Origin: Hymenobacter cellulosivorans
GTDB lineage: Bacteria > Bacteroidota > Bacteroidia > Cytophagales > Hymenobacteraceae
Direction: 5' to 3'
DNA: 64,000 bases
Assembly: GCF_022919135.1 (NCBI RefSeq)
Contig: NZ_CP095049.1
Coordinates: 4,034,501 to 4,098,500, forward strand
Shown: positions 54,381 through 62,953 of the stretch, piece by piece
How positions within the stretch are numbered: the first letter of the stretch is position 1
Layout: the number at the start of each line of letters is the position of its first letter
Translations under genes and position numbers: made by a program
Notes under the pieces: model-generated
Told to the model about the DNA's origin: nothing
The model's input: the letters and a program-made list of their open reading frames with translations, nothing else
The model's database searches: none

Positions 54381-54657
54381 TCGTAGGAAGCAGCAACAGG
54401 TAGAAAATGAACAGCAGGAAGAGCAGATAAGAAGATAGGAGGCCCAAAAGCCGCTCCTACTATCCCGGAAAGGTACAGCCAGGCCCTTGATTTCCAAAGC
54501 GGGGCGTATGATTAAGCTCGGCAGTGTGGGGACCGGGAAAATGAGACTTATACAAGGGGAGTTTAGCGGCTCAAGAGTAAGGCATTAGAAACAACTCGGC
54601 CCGCCTCCGATTGACGGGAGCGGGCCGGCTGTGCCAGATTAACGGTCAGATTAGTAG

Positions 54658-55581
54658 TTAGTCCTGATCTTGGCGGCTGGGGCCACCCGCGCCGCCGAGC
54701 ATGATGCCCAGCGACTGGCCGGCAATCTGCATTTCGTCCTTGGCGTAGTCGAGCACCGGGCCGGTAGTTTTGATTTTGAGGTCCTGGTCGGTAACGGGCT
54801 TGCGCTGCACACTGGCAAACTCGTAAACCATGCGCTGCTTTCGCTCCTTATCGAAGTAAACGACCAGCTTGGTGATACCCTGCTTTTCTTTGACGTAGAC
54901 AGGGTGGGCAAAATTCAACGCGGCCGGAATCTGAGCCGAGGTCCACACGTCGAGGGCGGTGGGTTTCTGGCCCATCTCACCCGGGTCGGTGGAGGTGCTG
55001 GCCGCGGAGCTTTTCAGCGTATACGTTGTTTTCTGGCTGGGCAGGCCGGCTACCAGGGCCGTTTCGGTGGTCGGCTTCACCGTATAATCCACTTCGGTTA
55101 CCACAATGCTCTGCCAGCTGCGCTTCACCGTCGCGGCATCGTAGGTGTAGGCCACCTGGTTGGGTTTGTCTTGGGCGGCAAGCAGCAGCAGGCCCGTGTT
55201 TTTGGCGCTGTCGAAGAAGTTTTCCAGGTGATACGACAGCGCGTCGGTGGTGGCCCGAACCTGGGAGCCGCGGCAGTAGAGCGTGCCTTTGCGGGGCAGC
55301 ATGAAGGCCCCCATCGTCATGGCTGGGCTCAGCTGGGCGGCTTCGGCCTGAAACTGCTGCTGCTCGGCCGGCGTCAGGCTGGCAGCCAGCCGCTGCACCT
55401 GGCCCTGCAGGTCGCCCTTGGCCGGGTCGAGCCTATTGAGCATTTTGTCGTAGGGGTTGCCCGGCAGCGAAACGCGGGTGGTGATTACGCCCTGGGTAAA
55501 AGTATCGGCCGGCGGGGTAAAGCTGGTGGCCAGAACTACAGTAGCGGGCAGCAGGGCCGCCAGAAAGGAACGAGTGTGCAT
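54658..55581 (-). CDS. Exported protein of unknown function
   Basis: A 307-residue protein with a signal peptide (SFLAALLPATVVLATSF). Residues about 55-90 are helical (LAASLTPAEQQQFQAEAAQL) and the rest mostly beta (TLYCRGSQVRATTDALSYHL, TKLVVYFDKERKQRMVYEF). The order of elements, with a Thr/Lys-rich strand region, a DVWTSAQIP segment and a C-terminal Gly-rich end, loosely recalls DUF4412 or GLPGLI-type outer-membrane-associated proteins, but I would not name a family. It is probably periplasmic. It stands as a single gene. Confidence 0.7.
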   Translation of the reverse strand: MHTRSFLAALLPATVVLATSFTPPADTFTQGVITTRVSLPGNPYDKMLNRLDPAKGDLQGQVQRLAASLTPAEQQQFQAEAAQLSPAMTMGAFMLPRKGTLYCRGSQVRATTDALSYHLENFFDSAKNTGLLLLAAQDKPNQVAYTYDAATVKRSWQSIVVTEVDYTVKPTTETALVAGLPSQKTTYTLKSSAASTSTDPGEMGQKPTALDVWTSAQIPAALNFAHPVYVKEKQGITKLVVYFDKERKQRMVYEFASVQRKPVTDQDLKIKTTGPVLDYAKDEMQIAGQSLGIMLGGAGGPSRQDQD

Positions 55582-55696
55582 ACTAAAAAGGGAGAGGATG
55601 ATAGGAAAGGAATAAGCCTCGGCCCGGGTAATACCCGGATGAAAGCTCTTATAGCGGCAAATCTATATAGATTAAACAAAGTGAGCCCGGCTGCCG

Positions 55697-56410
55697 CTAG
55701 TCCTTGTAGTACTCCTTGATGGGAAAGCGCCGCACCGTGGTGCGCCAACGGCCCTGCACCTTTTCCTTGGTCGTGACGACGACCTGCTCCCCGGCGCCGG
55801 TAGCGTCTTCTTCCACTGTTTTGGCCTCCACCAGACCCTGGCCCGGCACCACGGCATACTCGGTGGTCAGGTGCCAGCAGCAGCCGCTTTTCTCGAACGT
55901 AATGATGCGCTTACGCTTGGTGTCCAGCTGAAACATGCCCAGGTTTTCGGTGGCCAGGGCCGTCAGCTCCGCACTCGGTACAAATTTGCGGGGGCGGCTG
56001 GCGTACACGTATACGTCGTAGGAGGGGCCGCCGTAGCTGCTGTTGTTGCCGTTGCGGATGGCCAGGTCCTCGGTGCCATCGAAGTTGAAGTCGGCAAAAA
56101 TCAGCGGGCTTTGCTCGCCGTAGAGTTGCACCACATTCACGGTCGGCTGGGTGTGGTTGGCGTTGTCGAGAAAGAAATTCAGATCCGCCGATGTGAAGGT
56201 CTGTACCAGCTGCTTGGTTTGCTTGCTGAACAGCCGCACCGTGCCCCGGCCCTGGCATTGATCCTCGGCGCAGCCGGCTACTGTGAGCTCCGCCGAGTAC
56301 TGCGCCGAACCGTTGGATAGCTTAAAGCGGCGCTGGGCCTGCGCCGAACTACTTAGCCCGGGGCCCAAGAAAGCAATACAGAAGGGGAGTAGAAGCCAGG
56401 AACGTACCAT
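55697..56410 (-). CDS. XAC2610-like exported protein
   Basis: A 237-residue protein with a signal peptide (RSWLLLPFCIAFLGPGLSSS, then AQAQ). The Asp-rich loop ADFNFDGTEDLAIRNGNNSS (about residue 110) followed by YDVYVYASR is characteristic of XAC2610-related and FG-GAP-like domains that bind calcium. A Cys pair (AGCAEDQC) near residue 45 may form a disulfide. It lies 4 bp after the polysaccharide deacetylase gene on the minus strand, so both are likely one operon. The biochemical role is unknown. Confidence 0.8.
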   Translation of the reverse strand: MVRSWLLLPFCIAFLGPGLSSSAQAQRRFKLSNGSAQYSAELTVAGCAEDQCQGRGTVRLFSKQTKQLVQTFTSADLNFFLDNANHTQPTVNVVQLYGEQSPLIFADFNFDGTEDLAIRNGNNSSYGGPSYDVYVYASRPRKFVPSAELTALATENLGMFQLDTKRKRIITFEKSGCCWHLTTEYAVVPGQGLVEAKTVEEDATGAGEQVVVTTKEKVQGRWRTTVRRFPIKEYYKD

Positions 56411-56414
56411 GCCG

Positions 56415-57230
56415 TTAGCGTTTGCCGGCCGGAGCCGTCTGGCTGGCCTTTACCTTGGTGGCTACGTCGACCATAGGGGCCACCCAGATGTTCTTTTCCT
56501 GGCTTTTAAGGTAGCGCAGCAACTGGCGGTGGGCTTTCAGGTCCACGTTGAGCCCGTGTCCGCCGCCCACGCCGTGAAACAGAAACACCAGCAGCGTGTG
56601 CGACTGTTGGGCCTGCTTTACCAAATCCACCAGGTAGTCGCCCGACTGCCCGTTAATCATGTAGGCGTCGATGTTGGTCAGATCAATCTGAGCCGGGGTT
56701 TGCAGGCCCGAAGTAACGCCGCGGGCCGCCACAAATTCGTTTTGGAGCTGGTCGTAGAACTTCACCCCGCCGATGGTCAGGTCGCCACAGGGGTAGGCAA
56801 AGGTGCGGGCCGTTTTGCCGTCGATGGCGTTGAGCAGGGTATTGCAGGCCCGCACCTCACTCACGGCCCGGGTCAGGGTGTACTTGCTCAGGTCGGTGTC
56901 GGGCGTTACGAAGCCGCGCCCGGGCCGGCTCCCGTCGCAGGGGTGCATCAGGGCGTGGTTGCCGAGCTCGTGGCCGCGCTGGGCGGCCCGCCGCCACTCC
57001 GGCAGGCGCTTGGCCACCACCGGCGAGGAGCCAATCAGGTAGAACGTGCCGCGCAGCTTCACCGAGTCGAGGGCCGGCACCACAACGTCCAGGTTCGAGT
57101 CGAGAGCGTCATCGTAGGTCAGTACCACGGCGCACTGCTTGTTGTTCCACACGCTGGTGGTTTGGGCCTGGGCAGTAGCGGCAGTACCTAGGCAAAGCAG
57201 ACCTGGCAGCAAGAGAAGCGGAATTTTCAT
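56415..57230 (-). CDS. Polysaccharide deacetylase family protein, exported
   Basis: A 271-residue NodB-domain hydrolase with a signal peptide (PLLLLPGLLCLGTAATAQAQ). The metal/catalytic motifs are CAVVLTYDDALDSNLD (Asp pair, about residue 35), GHELGNHALMHPCD (two His, about residue 85) and FLFHGVGGGHGLN near the end. The set fits enzymes that deacetylate chitin-like or wall polysaccharides. A second deacetylase lies at 28166 in this window. It probably shares an operon with the XAC2610-like gene 4 bp downstream. The ATG at 57230 is chosen over 57236. Confidence 0.9.
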   Translation of the reverse strand: MKIPLLLLPGLLCLGTAATAQAQTTSVWNNKQCAVVLTYDDALDSNLDVVVPALDSVKLRGTFYLIGSSPVVAKRLPEWRRAAQRGHELGNHALMHPCDGSRPGRGFVTPDTDLSKYTLTRAVSEVRACNTLLNAIDGKTARTFAYPCGDLTIGGVKFYDQLQNEFVAARGVTSGLQTPAQIDLTNIDAYMINGQSGDYLVDLVKQAQQSHTLLVFLFHGVGGGHGLNVDLKAHRQLLRYLKSQEKNIWVAPMVDVATKVKASQTAPAGKR

Positions 57231-57317
57231 CAGCAAGAGAAAACAAGGAGGGAAGGCGAATCTACGAGGAATCCCAGGTCTTTACGCCTGTAAATCCAGC
57301 CGGAGCCTGCCCCAAGG

Positions 57318-58352
57318 CTACGGGGTTTCCTCGATTTCCACCCGGCGGTTTCGGACATCGGGGGTGGGGTAGAGCAAGCGGGAATGGCCATAGCCTACTG
57401 TTTTAAGGCGCTGGGGGGCAATGCCGGCCTGCACCAGATACTGCTTCACGGCCTGGGCCCGCTGCTCAGACAACACCTGATTCTTGGCGGCCTCGCCAAT
57501 CTGATCGGTGTGGCCGGCGATGCGCAGCTGCACGGCGGGCCGGGCCTTCAGGGATTGGGCCAGCTTATCCAGCACCGGGGCCGATTCCGGCAAGAGCTGA
57601 GCCGTGGTAGTGTGGAACAGCACCGTAGGCAATACTACTGGCGCTGCTGCCCGAGCCGGTCGCGGGGCCGCCTTGGTCGGCTGCTTTTTTGCCAGGACCT
57701 TCGTAGCAGGTTCCGCCACCCGAATCGTAATGGGTACTCCCGCTGGCCGGTGGGTCGGGAAAAAGCCCTGGGTAAGGTAAAACGTGGTGGTCTTGCTGAG
57801 CTTGGTGCGGAACTCGTTGCCGGTGGCCAAGGGATGCTGCAGGGCTGCATCGGCGTACCAGTGCACCTGCTGGCCCGTCACGCGCAGGGTGGTGGGTACG
57901 GCGACCAGTACCGTGGCTGGCGACTTTAGACGCACCCGGTAGAGGGTATACAGGCCTCCGTCGCAATCAGAGTGGGAGGGGCGGTACATGGCTCGGCCAC
58001 TGAGCTTTTCTTCAGTTGCGTCGTAGGTGAAGAGGATAACGCCCTGACACCAGCCATAGCCCTGCTCACTCGACTCCTGCAGCACACTGGAATGGGAAAG
58101 CTGCAGCACGTTTCCCTTGACGGTGCCGCTCATGCGAAACGTGGCGCTATAGCCTGGAGCTTTCTGAACCTCCTCGTAGAGCACGCCCGTTACTGTTTCC
58201 CCGGAGTAGGAGCCCACGGTAAGCACGGCGGGGTAAAAGTCCGTTTTGGGTGGACTTATTTCTACTCCCTGCCACACGCCATTCAGCTGTTGGGCCGCAG
58301 CCGGAATGGGTAGCATACAGGCGAGTATGCCCCCGATTAATTTTCTTGCCAT
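57318..58352 (-). CDS. OmpA-domain protein with novel N-terminal domains, copy 1
   Basis: A 344-residue exported protein (signal RKLIGGILACMLPIPAAAQ). Three parts are seen: a beta-rich domain (GVWQGVEISPPKTDFYPAVL to about residue 140), an Ig-like domain (VHWYADAALQHPLATGNEF, TKLSKTTTFYLTQGFFPTHR), and a C-terminal OmpA domain (LRIAGHTDQIGEAAKNQVLS, NRRVEIEETP) that should bind peptidoglycan. A paralog lies directly upstream (58547-59644). I do not recognise the first two domains. The ATG at 58352 fits the signal peptide. Confidence 0.85.
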   Translation of the reverse strand: MARKLIGGILACMLPIPAAAQQLNGVWQGVEISPPKTDFYPAVLTVGSYSGETVTGVLYEEVQKAPGYSATFRMSGTVKGNVLQLSHSSVLQESSEQGYGWCQGVILFTYDATEEKLSGRAMYRPSHSDCDGGLYTLYRVRLKSPATVLVAVPTTLRVTGQQVHWYADAALQHPLATGNEFRTKLSKTTTFYLTQGFFPTHRPAGVPITIRVAEPATKVLAKKQPTKAAPRPARAAAPVVLPTVLFHTTTAQLLPESAPVLDKLAQSLKARPAVQLRIAGHTDQIGEAAKNQVLSEQRAQAVKQYLVQAGIAPQRLKTVGYGHSRLLYPTPDVRNRRVEIEETP

Positions 58353-58510
58353 ATATAAAAGCAGGGCTTGGCGGTAAGAGAGCTGCTGCCCGCAGGATGG
58401 CCAAAATGGGAAGTAGCAACAACCAGTCTAACGATGAAGTAACGTCATTGAAAGCAAAGTAAAGCAGGCGTAAGCTAGGGTATTGCGGGCTCACTTTTTA
58501 GGTATTGCCA

Positions 58511-58545
58511 TCAAAAAAATAAGCCGGCTTTGCGGACCGGCTTAT
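58511..58545 (-). terminator. Terminator between the two OmpA-domain genes
   Basis: ATAAGCCGG pairs with CCGGCTTAT, with a seven-A run next to the left arm that gives a T tract on the minus strand, right after the stop of the 58547-59644 gene. The two paralogs are thus separate units. Confidence 0.8.
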
Positions 58546-58546
58546 G

Positions 58547-59644
58547 CTATTTTACTTCTTCTACTTCTACCCGCCGGTTGCGGGCATCGGGCGAGGAGTA
58601 GAGCGGCCGGGTGTCGCCGTAGCCGATGGTACTGATACGGTCTGCGGCAATGCCAGCTTTGACCAGGAAGACTTTTACGGCCTCGGCCCGCTGCTCGGAA
58701 AGGGCCTGGTTTTTCTCCGGTTCCCCGACTTTGTCGGTATGACCGGCAATGCGCACCCGCAGCGCGGGCCGGGCCTTGAGCTCGGCCACGAGTTGGTTAA
58801 GCGCCGGAATTCCGTCGGCCAGCAGCTCGGCCGTGCCCAGCTTAAAAAGCACCGTAGGCAGCACTACCGGAGCTGGCGCTACTACCACGGGCGCGGGAGC
58901 CGGGGCGGGGCGGGCCGTATCCAGGGGCGGCAGTACCGGCGAGGGTTCCGGTGTAGGCAGGGCCGCTAGCGGGGGCGCGGCCTTGGGCGTGGGGGCGCTG
59001 CCCGTCACCCGGATGGTGATGGGCACCACTGGGCTTTGCTTGGTCGGATAATAGCCCTGGGCCAGGTAAAACGTGGTGGTCTTGCTGAGCTTGGTGCGGT
59101 AAGTGTTGCCCGTTGTGACGGGCTTTTTCAGCTCCGCGTCGGCGTACCAGAGCACGTTGCGGCCCGTGACGCGAATCGTGGTTTCGGCGCCGGCCGCCAC
59201 CGTCGCCGCCGATTTGAGCTTAACCCGGTAAAACGTGAAGCTGCCCACGTCACAGTCGCCGACGGGCCGGTAGGTGGCTTTGCCGGACAGCTTTTCCTGG
59301 GCCGGGTCGTAGGTAAAGGTGATGGCGCCGTCGCACCAATAAGTAAAGGCGGAGCCGCCGGTTTCGTTGAGCTTGCGCCCGTGTTCCACCCGCAGGCCGC
59401 CCGCCGTGGGCGTACCCTGCACCTGAAAAGTAACCGACGTGCTGGGTTGCCCACTGACTTCCTGGTAGAGCACCCCAAACAGGCCAGTACCCTTGCCTTT
59501 CTGAATGCGGAGCACGGCGGGCCAGGTCGTGCCGGGCTCTCCGGTGTCGGTTTCCACGCCCTGCCAGACGCCCGCCAGGGACTGGGCGTGTGCCGGGCCT
59601 GCCAGTAGCAGGCCCACAATGCCATACCAAAAGCTGCGTTTCAT
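58547..59644 (-). CDS. OmpA-domain protein with novel N-terminal domains, copy 2
   Basis: A 365-residue exported protein (signal KRSFWYGIVGLLLAGPAHAQ). It has the same three-domain order as its neighbour: an N-terminal domain (LAGVWQGVETDTGEPGTTWP, FTYWCDGAITFTYDP), an Ig-like domain (VLWYADAELKKPVTTGNTYR, TKLSKTTTFYLAQGYYPT), a Pro/Ala-rich linker (PTPEPSPVLPPLDTARPAPA), and a C-terminal OmpA domain (VRIAGHTDKVGEPEKNQALS, ARNRRVEVEEVK). The tandem pair arose by duplication and the linker is the most divergent part. They probably tie the outer membrane to the wall. Confidence 0.87.
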   Translation of the reverse strand: MKRSFWYGIVGLLLAGPAHAQSLAGVWQGVETDTGEPGTTWPAVLRIQKGKGTGLFGVLYQEVSGQPSTSVTFQVQGTPTAGGLRVEHGRKLNETGGSAFTYWCDGAITFTYDPAQEKLSGKATYRPVGDCDVGSFTFYRVKLKSAATVAAGAETTIRVTGRNVLWYADAELKKPVTTGNTYRTKLSKTTTFYLAQGYYPTKQSPVVPITIRVTGSAPTPKAAPPLAALPTPEPSPVLPPLDTARPAPAPAPVVVAPAPVVLPTVLFKLGTAELLADGIPALNQLVAELKARPALRVRIAGHTDKVGEPEKNQALSEQRAEAVKVFLVKAGIAADRISTIGYGDTRPLYSSPDARNRRVEVEEVK

Positions 59645-59735
59645 GCCCCGAAGTAAAGCTGGTTTAGGCACAGAATCCAGTGCCGTGCCCCTAAGACGCG
59701 GGCCGGGGGGCATTTAGTTGCGTCCGCGCCCTGCC

Positions 59736-60182
59736 TCAGCAATCCAGCAGGCGGCGGTGGTAGTTGACCTGCCCCAGATGGTAGGCCAGGTGCGAGGCCA
59801 GATGTACCAGAAAATACTCGGTTGAAGTACGGGCCTCAAGAACCAGCAAGGGATATTCCTCGGCCAGCTTACTGGCGGGCAGCGTGCGCAGCGTTTCCTC
59901 CACGAGGCGGGCCGTTTCGTCTAGCAGCGCCAGCAGTTCGGTGCGCGGTACGTGCCTGGCGGAAAACTCCAGGTCGCGCTGGCGGACGTAAGCCACGCCG
60001 CCCAGCTCAGCCCCGATGTAGGTGCGCAGGTTGCCCACCAGGTGCAGGCACAGGTTGCCGGCCGAGTTGGTTACAGCTTTATCGGTCAGCCAGAGGGTAC
60101 GCTCGTCCTGGTAAAGCGTGATTTCCTGGCGGAGGCGGTGCAGGTCGCGGCTGAAAAGCTGGCGTAAGGTTTCGGTTAGCAT
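59736..60182 (-). CDS. DinB family metalloprotein
   Basis: A 148-residue four-helix-bundle protein of the DinB/YfiT superfamily. The metal-binding His are in NLCLHLVGNLRTYIG (about residue 50) and in HLASHLAYHLGQVNYHRR near the end. DinB-like proteins act as thiol-dependent transferases or in stress response; the true substrate of this one is unknown. It is a single gene with a short gap before the aldo/keto reductase gene. Confidence 0.88.
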   Translation of the reverse strand: MLTETLRQLFSRDLHRLRQEITLYQDERTLWLTDKAVTNSAGNLCLHLVGNLRTYIGAELGGVAYVRQRDLEFSARHVPRTELLALLDETARLVEETLRTLPASKLAEEYPLLVLEARTSTEYFLVHLASHLAYHLGQVNYHRRLLDC

Positions 60183-60224
60183 GCGACAAACATATAAAAA
60201 TCAGGTCAGCACGCCGTCCGGGAG

Positions 60225-61112
60225 CTAGCCCAGATACGCCATGTCTTCGGCGCTGAGTTGCAGGTCCCGGGCCTGCAGGTTGTCGCGCAGGTGGGCCAGG
60301 GAGGACGTGCCCGGGATGGGCAGCAGCACGGGCGACTTATGCAGCAGCCAGGCCAGGTTCACCTGGGCTTCCGAAGCTTGGTACTTGCGCGCTATTTCGC
60401 CGATTCGGTTGTCAGCTTTGGGCAGGGCGTGCAGCAGGGAAAAAAAGGGAATCAGCGGAATACCGTGCTGCTCGCACAAGTCCAGCACTTCCTCCCCGCC
60501 GGGGTTAGCGCCGTGAGGCAGCTGCACGGTCGTGCGCTGGGCGTAGCTGTACATGTTTTCTACGCTGGCAATGGGCCCCAGACGCAGGCCTTCTTCCAGC
60601 TCCGGCCGGGTCACGTTGCTCAGGCCCACGTGCAGAATCTTGCCTTCCCGCTGCATCTCGAACATAGCTTCCAGCTGCTCCTGTAGTGGCACCGGTCCGT
60701 GGCCCATCAGGCGCAGGTGTACCAGCTGAATCTGGTCCTGGCCCAGAGTACGCAGGTTGTTGTCGATGCTGGCGCGCAGATTTTCGGGACGGTTATAGGG
60801 CACCCAGCTTTTATCGGGGCGGCGGGTGGCGCCTACTTTGGTGCAGATAACCAGGTCGGCCGGGTAGGGGTGCAGGGCTTCGCGGATCAGGCGGTTGGTT
60901 ACATCCTGGCCGTAGTAGTCGGCCGTGTCCAGAAAGTTTACGCCTAATTCCACGGCCGTGCGCAGAATCTGCAGGGCCTCGGCGCGGTTAGCGGGCTCGC
61001 CCCACACCTCGGGGCCGGGCAGGCGCATGGTGCCGTAGCCCAGGCGCGAAACAGGGAGCGGCTGGGCCGAGTGGGGAGCAATGGTAATGGTTGGGGCGGC
61101 TGTGGTGGTCAT
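60225..61112 (-). CDS. Aldo/keto reductase
   Basis: A 295-residue NADPH-dependent oxidoreductase with the TIM-barrel AKR fold. Its catalytic tetrad is in FLDTADYYGQD (Asp and Tyr, about residue 60), VICTKVGATR (Lys, about 90) and IQLVHLRLMGHG (His, about 132). The cofactor-binding end (PIPGTSSLAHLRDNLQARDL) is present. The ATG at 61112 matches the family start and the usual length of 280-330. It would reduce aldehydes or ketones; the substrate is unknown. Confidence 0.92.
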   Translation of the reverse strand: MTTTAAPTITIAPHSAQPLPVSRLGYGTMRLPGPEVWGEPANRAEALQILRTAVELGVNFLDTADYYGQDVTNRLIREALHPYPADLVICTKVGATRRPDKSWVPYNRPENLRASIDNNLRTLGQDQIQLVHLRLMGHGPVPLQEQLEAMFEMQREGKILHVGLSNVTRPELEEGLRLGPIASVENMYSYAQRTTVQLPHGANPGGEEVLDLCEQHGIPLIPFFSLLHALPKADNRIGEIARKYQASEAQVNLAWLLHKSPVLLPIPGTSSLAHLRDNLQARDLQLSAEDMAYLG

Positions 61113-61267
61113 GGCCTGGCGGGCAGAAAGGGTAAAACAAAGAACCACCTGCCAAACAGCGCTCGGGAAGCGTTGGTTATGGCGCTTTACCATGTGGTAG
61201 CTCCTGCAGGCAGTTCAGGCAAGTTCCGCTACGGCCTTAGGTAACTGCCAGCCGCGCTGGTAGGGCT

Positions 61268-61786
61268 CTAGCTTCGGCTAAGAAAAATGATGCTGGCAAT
61301 CAGGCCGCCAATTGTGGCAATGCCTGAGAACACCATGGCCAAAATCAGCCCCAGGGCTTTCCCTTCCGTGCTGGGCATGATAAGCAGCCGGTCTTTGGGC
61401 TGAAAGGTATGGGCTTGCGGGCTGCGCAGTTCTATTTCGGCCGCTGTGGGCATGGTAAACGTGGCCACCGCCGTAATACGCTCCCCCGACATATTGATGC
61501 GCTTGACGTTCATCAGGTTGTACAGGCGCCGGACGGGCAGGCGTTGCCCGGTACTCTTCACTACTACCTCAAAGGGCGTATCCGAGGGAGCCAGCCCGGC
61601 AAACTGGCTGCGCTTGGTGGCTATTTCATACTCCCCGGCCTGAGGCAGAGTCAGTACAAAGGCTTCTTGGGTGGCATCCACTTCCAGCTGATTCTGGCTG
61701 TAGAGCGCGATAGTGCGTCCTATGCTTAGAATCAGAAAGTAGAGCCCGCCGAAAAACAGCAGCGGAAAGCAAACTTTATAAAGCAT
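61268..61786 (-). CDS. Small membrane protein of unknown function
   Basis: A 172-residue protein with one helix near the N-terminus (CFPLLFFGGLYFLILSIG) and one at the C-terminus (GLILAMVFSGIATIGGLIAS), and a beta-rich domain of about 100 residues between them (EAFVLTLPQAGEYEIATKRS, RITAVATFTMPTAAEIEL). The domain is likely periplasmic. It starts 5 bp after the lipoprotein gene stop upstream, so the two form an operon. I do not recognise a family. Confidence 0.7.
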   Translation of the reverse strand: MLYKVCFPLLFFGGLYFLILSIGRTIALYSQNQLEVDATQEAFVLTLPQAGEYEIATKRSQFAGLAPSDTPFEVVVKSTGQRLPVRRLYNLMNVKRINMSGERITAVATFTMPTAAEIELRSPQAHTFQPKDRLLIMPSTEGKALGLILAMVFSGIATIGGLIASIIFLSRS

Positions 61787-61791
61787 AGGGC

Positions 61792-62283
61792 TTACTTTTT
61801 CAGCACCAGCTCGGCCTTCGTGATTTTCAGGGTGGGATTGGCGGCCGCTACCAGGCGGGCTTTGAAGGTGTACGTGCCCGTTTCCGGAATCGTAAGGCTG
61901 CCGTTCTTGCCGGTGAAGCTCCAGGTAGTCTTGCCATTCACGGCCGTTTTCACTTCCCCAACGGTTACGTTTTTGTCTGTGGGGTCTAATTCCAGCTGCT
62001 GAAAGGCGGTGCCGTTTTTGAGGACCTGCACCTGAAAGCGCACCGGCGCCTCGCCCTCGTAGGCCATATCCATATCCGACCATAAGGCCAGCTCCTCGCC
62101 TTTCTGTAGCGGCAGCGCGGCTTCCTTGACCACCTCTTGCTCCGGCGTGCTGATGGCGTTGATGGGTAGGCGGGCTACCTCTTTGCCAAACAGGCTGCCA
62201 CAGGAGCTGAGCGGGACGGCCAGCAGCAGGGCCGCCAATAACTTGTTGATGCTAGAGCTAGACACGGGGTAGAAATATTGCAT
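61792..62283 (-). CDS. Lipoprotein of unknown function
   Basis: A 163-residue lipoprotein (NKLLAALLLAVPLSSC, Cys about residue 28). The mature part is a beta-sandwich-like domain (VRFQVQVLKNGTAFQQLELD, TTWSFTGKNGSLTIPETGTY, TLKITKAELVLK) that resembles an Ig or fibronectin fold. It lies 5 bp upstream of the small membrane-protein gene, and the two periplasmic beta domains may act together. No family name is recognised. Confidence 0.75.
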   Translation of the reverse strand: MQYFYPVSSSSINKLLAALLLAVPLSSCGSLFGKEVARLPINAISTPEQEVVKEAALPLQKGEELALWSDMDMAYEGEAPVRFQVQVLKNGTAFQQLELDPTDKNVTVGEVKTAVNGKTTWSFTGKNGSLTIPETGTYTFKARLVAAANPTLKITKAELVLKK

Positions 62284-62427
62284 TGTCGAGGTGGTTTATA
62301 GCGGTAAGCTTAGGGCTTTTTCCTCAAAGCCCAACAATGCCGTGCCCGCCGCTACTACATGCGGTTACCCCAATTGATAGGTATTAAATAGTAGTATTTT
62401 GAGAATGAGAGGCTGTAAGTAGGCTGC

Positions 62428-62859
62428 TTACAGGCGCTTGTAGGTAAGCGTTCTGGCATAGCTTTCTCCACGGGCCGTTACATAAGAATGGTAGGTGTAC
62501 GCCAATTTTTTGTCGGTGAGAGCATCAACCGTTGCTTCTGAGTAATTATTAGCCGAAAAGGTAAACGTTAGCTTATTTCCAGTATGGTTATATGCGCAGG
62601 GGGCTTGAACAGAGCCCTGAATTGTATTTTCAAATATTCCTTGTGAGCTGAACGAAGCCACTACTTCCCCGGCGCTTACCGAAAGTGTTTGAGTAGATGG
62701 TTTAAACCCATTATCATAGGAAGTGACGATTACGTCCGCCGTAAGTTCCCATTTGCCTATTATAGACGGAGGCCCTGCCACGGGTTGAGGATCATCAGTG
62801 GGCTTGGAGCAGCTGAATAAGAAAAGCGAGAATATAACTAAGGTTAGGCGTGTCCTCAT
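62428..62859 (-). CDS. Lipocalin-like lipoprotein
   Basis: A 143-residue lipoprotein (TLVIFSLFLFSC, Cys about residue 17). The mature part opens with PPSIIGKWELTADVIVTSY and continues as alternating strands (QAPCAYNHTGNKLTFTFS, KLAYTYHSYVTARGESYA), like the lipocalin-type domains common in Bacteroidota lipoproteins. The gene and the gaps around it look more AT-rich than most of the window, so it may be a recent gain. The function is unknown. Confidence 0.75.
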   Translation of the reverse strand: MRTRLTLVIFSLFLFSCSKPTDDPQPVAGPPSIIGKWELTADVIVTSYDNGFKPSTQTLSVSAGEVVASFSSQGIFENTIQGSVQAPCAYNHTGNKLTFTFSANNYSEATVDALTDKKLAYTYHSYVTARGESYARTLTYKRL

Positions 62860-62953
62860 TCTGTGGATGATAAGCGTAAGCGATAAGATTTAGATGAATT
62901 ACCCAGCTGTTTAATAAGCAAATGTAGCCTGGCTTCGCGAAGATATAAGTGAC

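Noticed and set aside
54598-54630. Terminator hairpin after the unknown gene at 54658
   Set aside because: The GGCCCGC/GCGGGCC stem has internal mismatches and no T tract, so I did not list it as a terminator.
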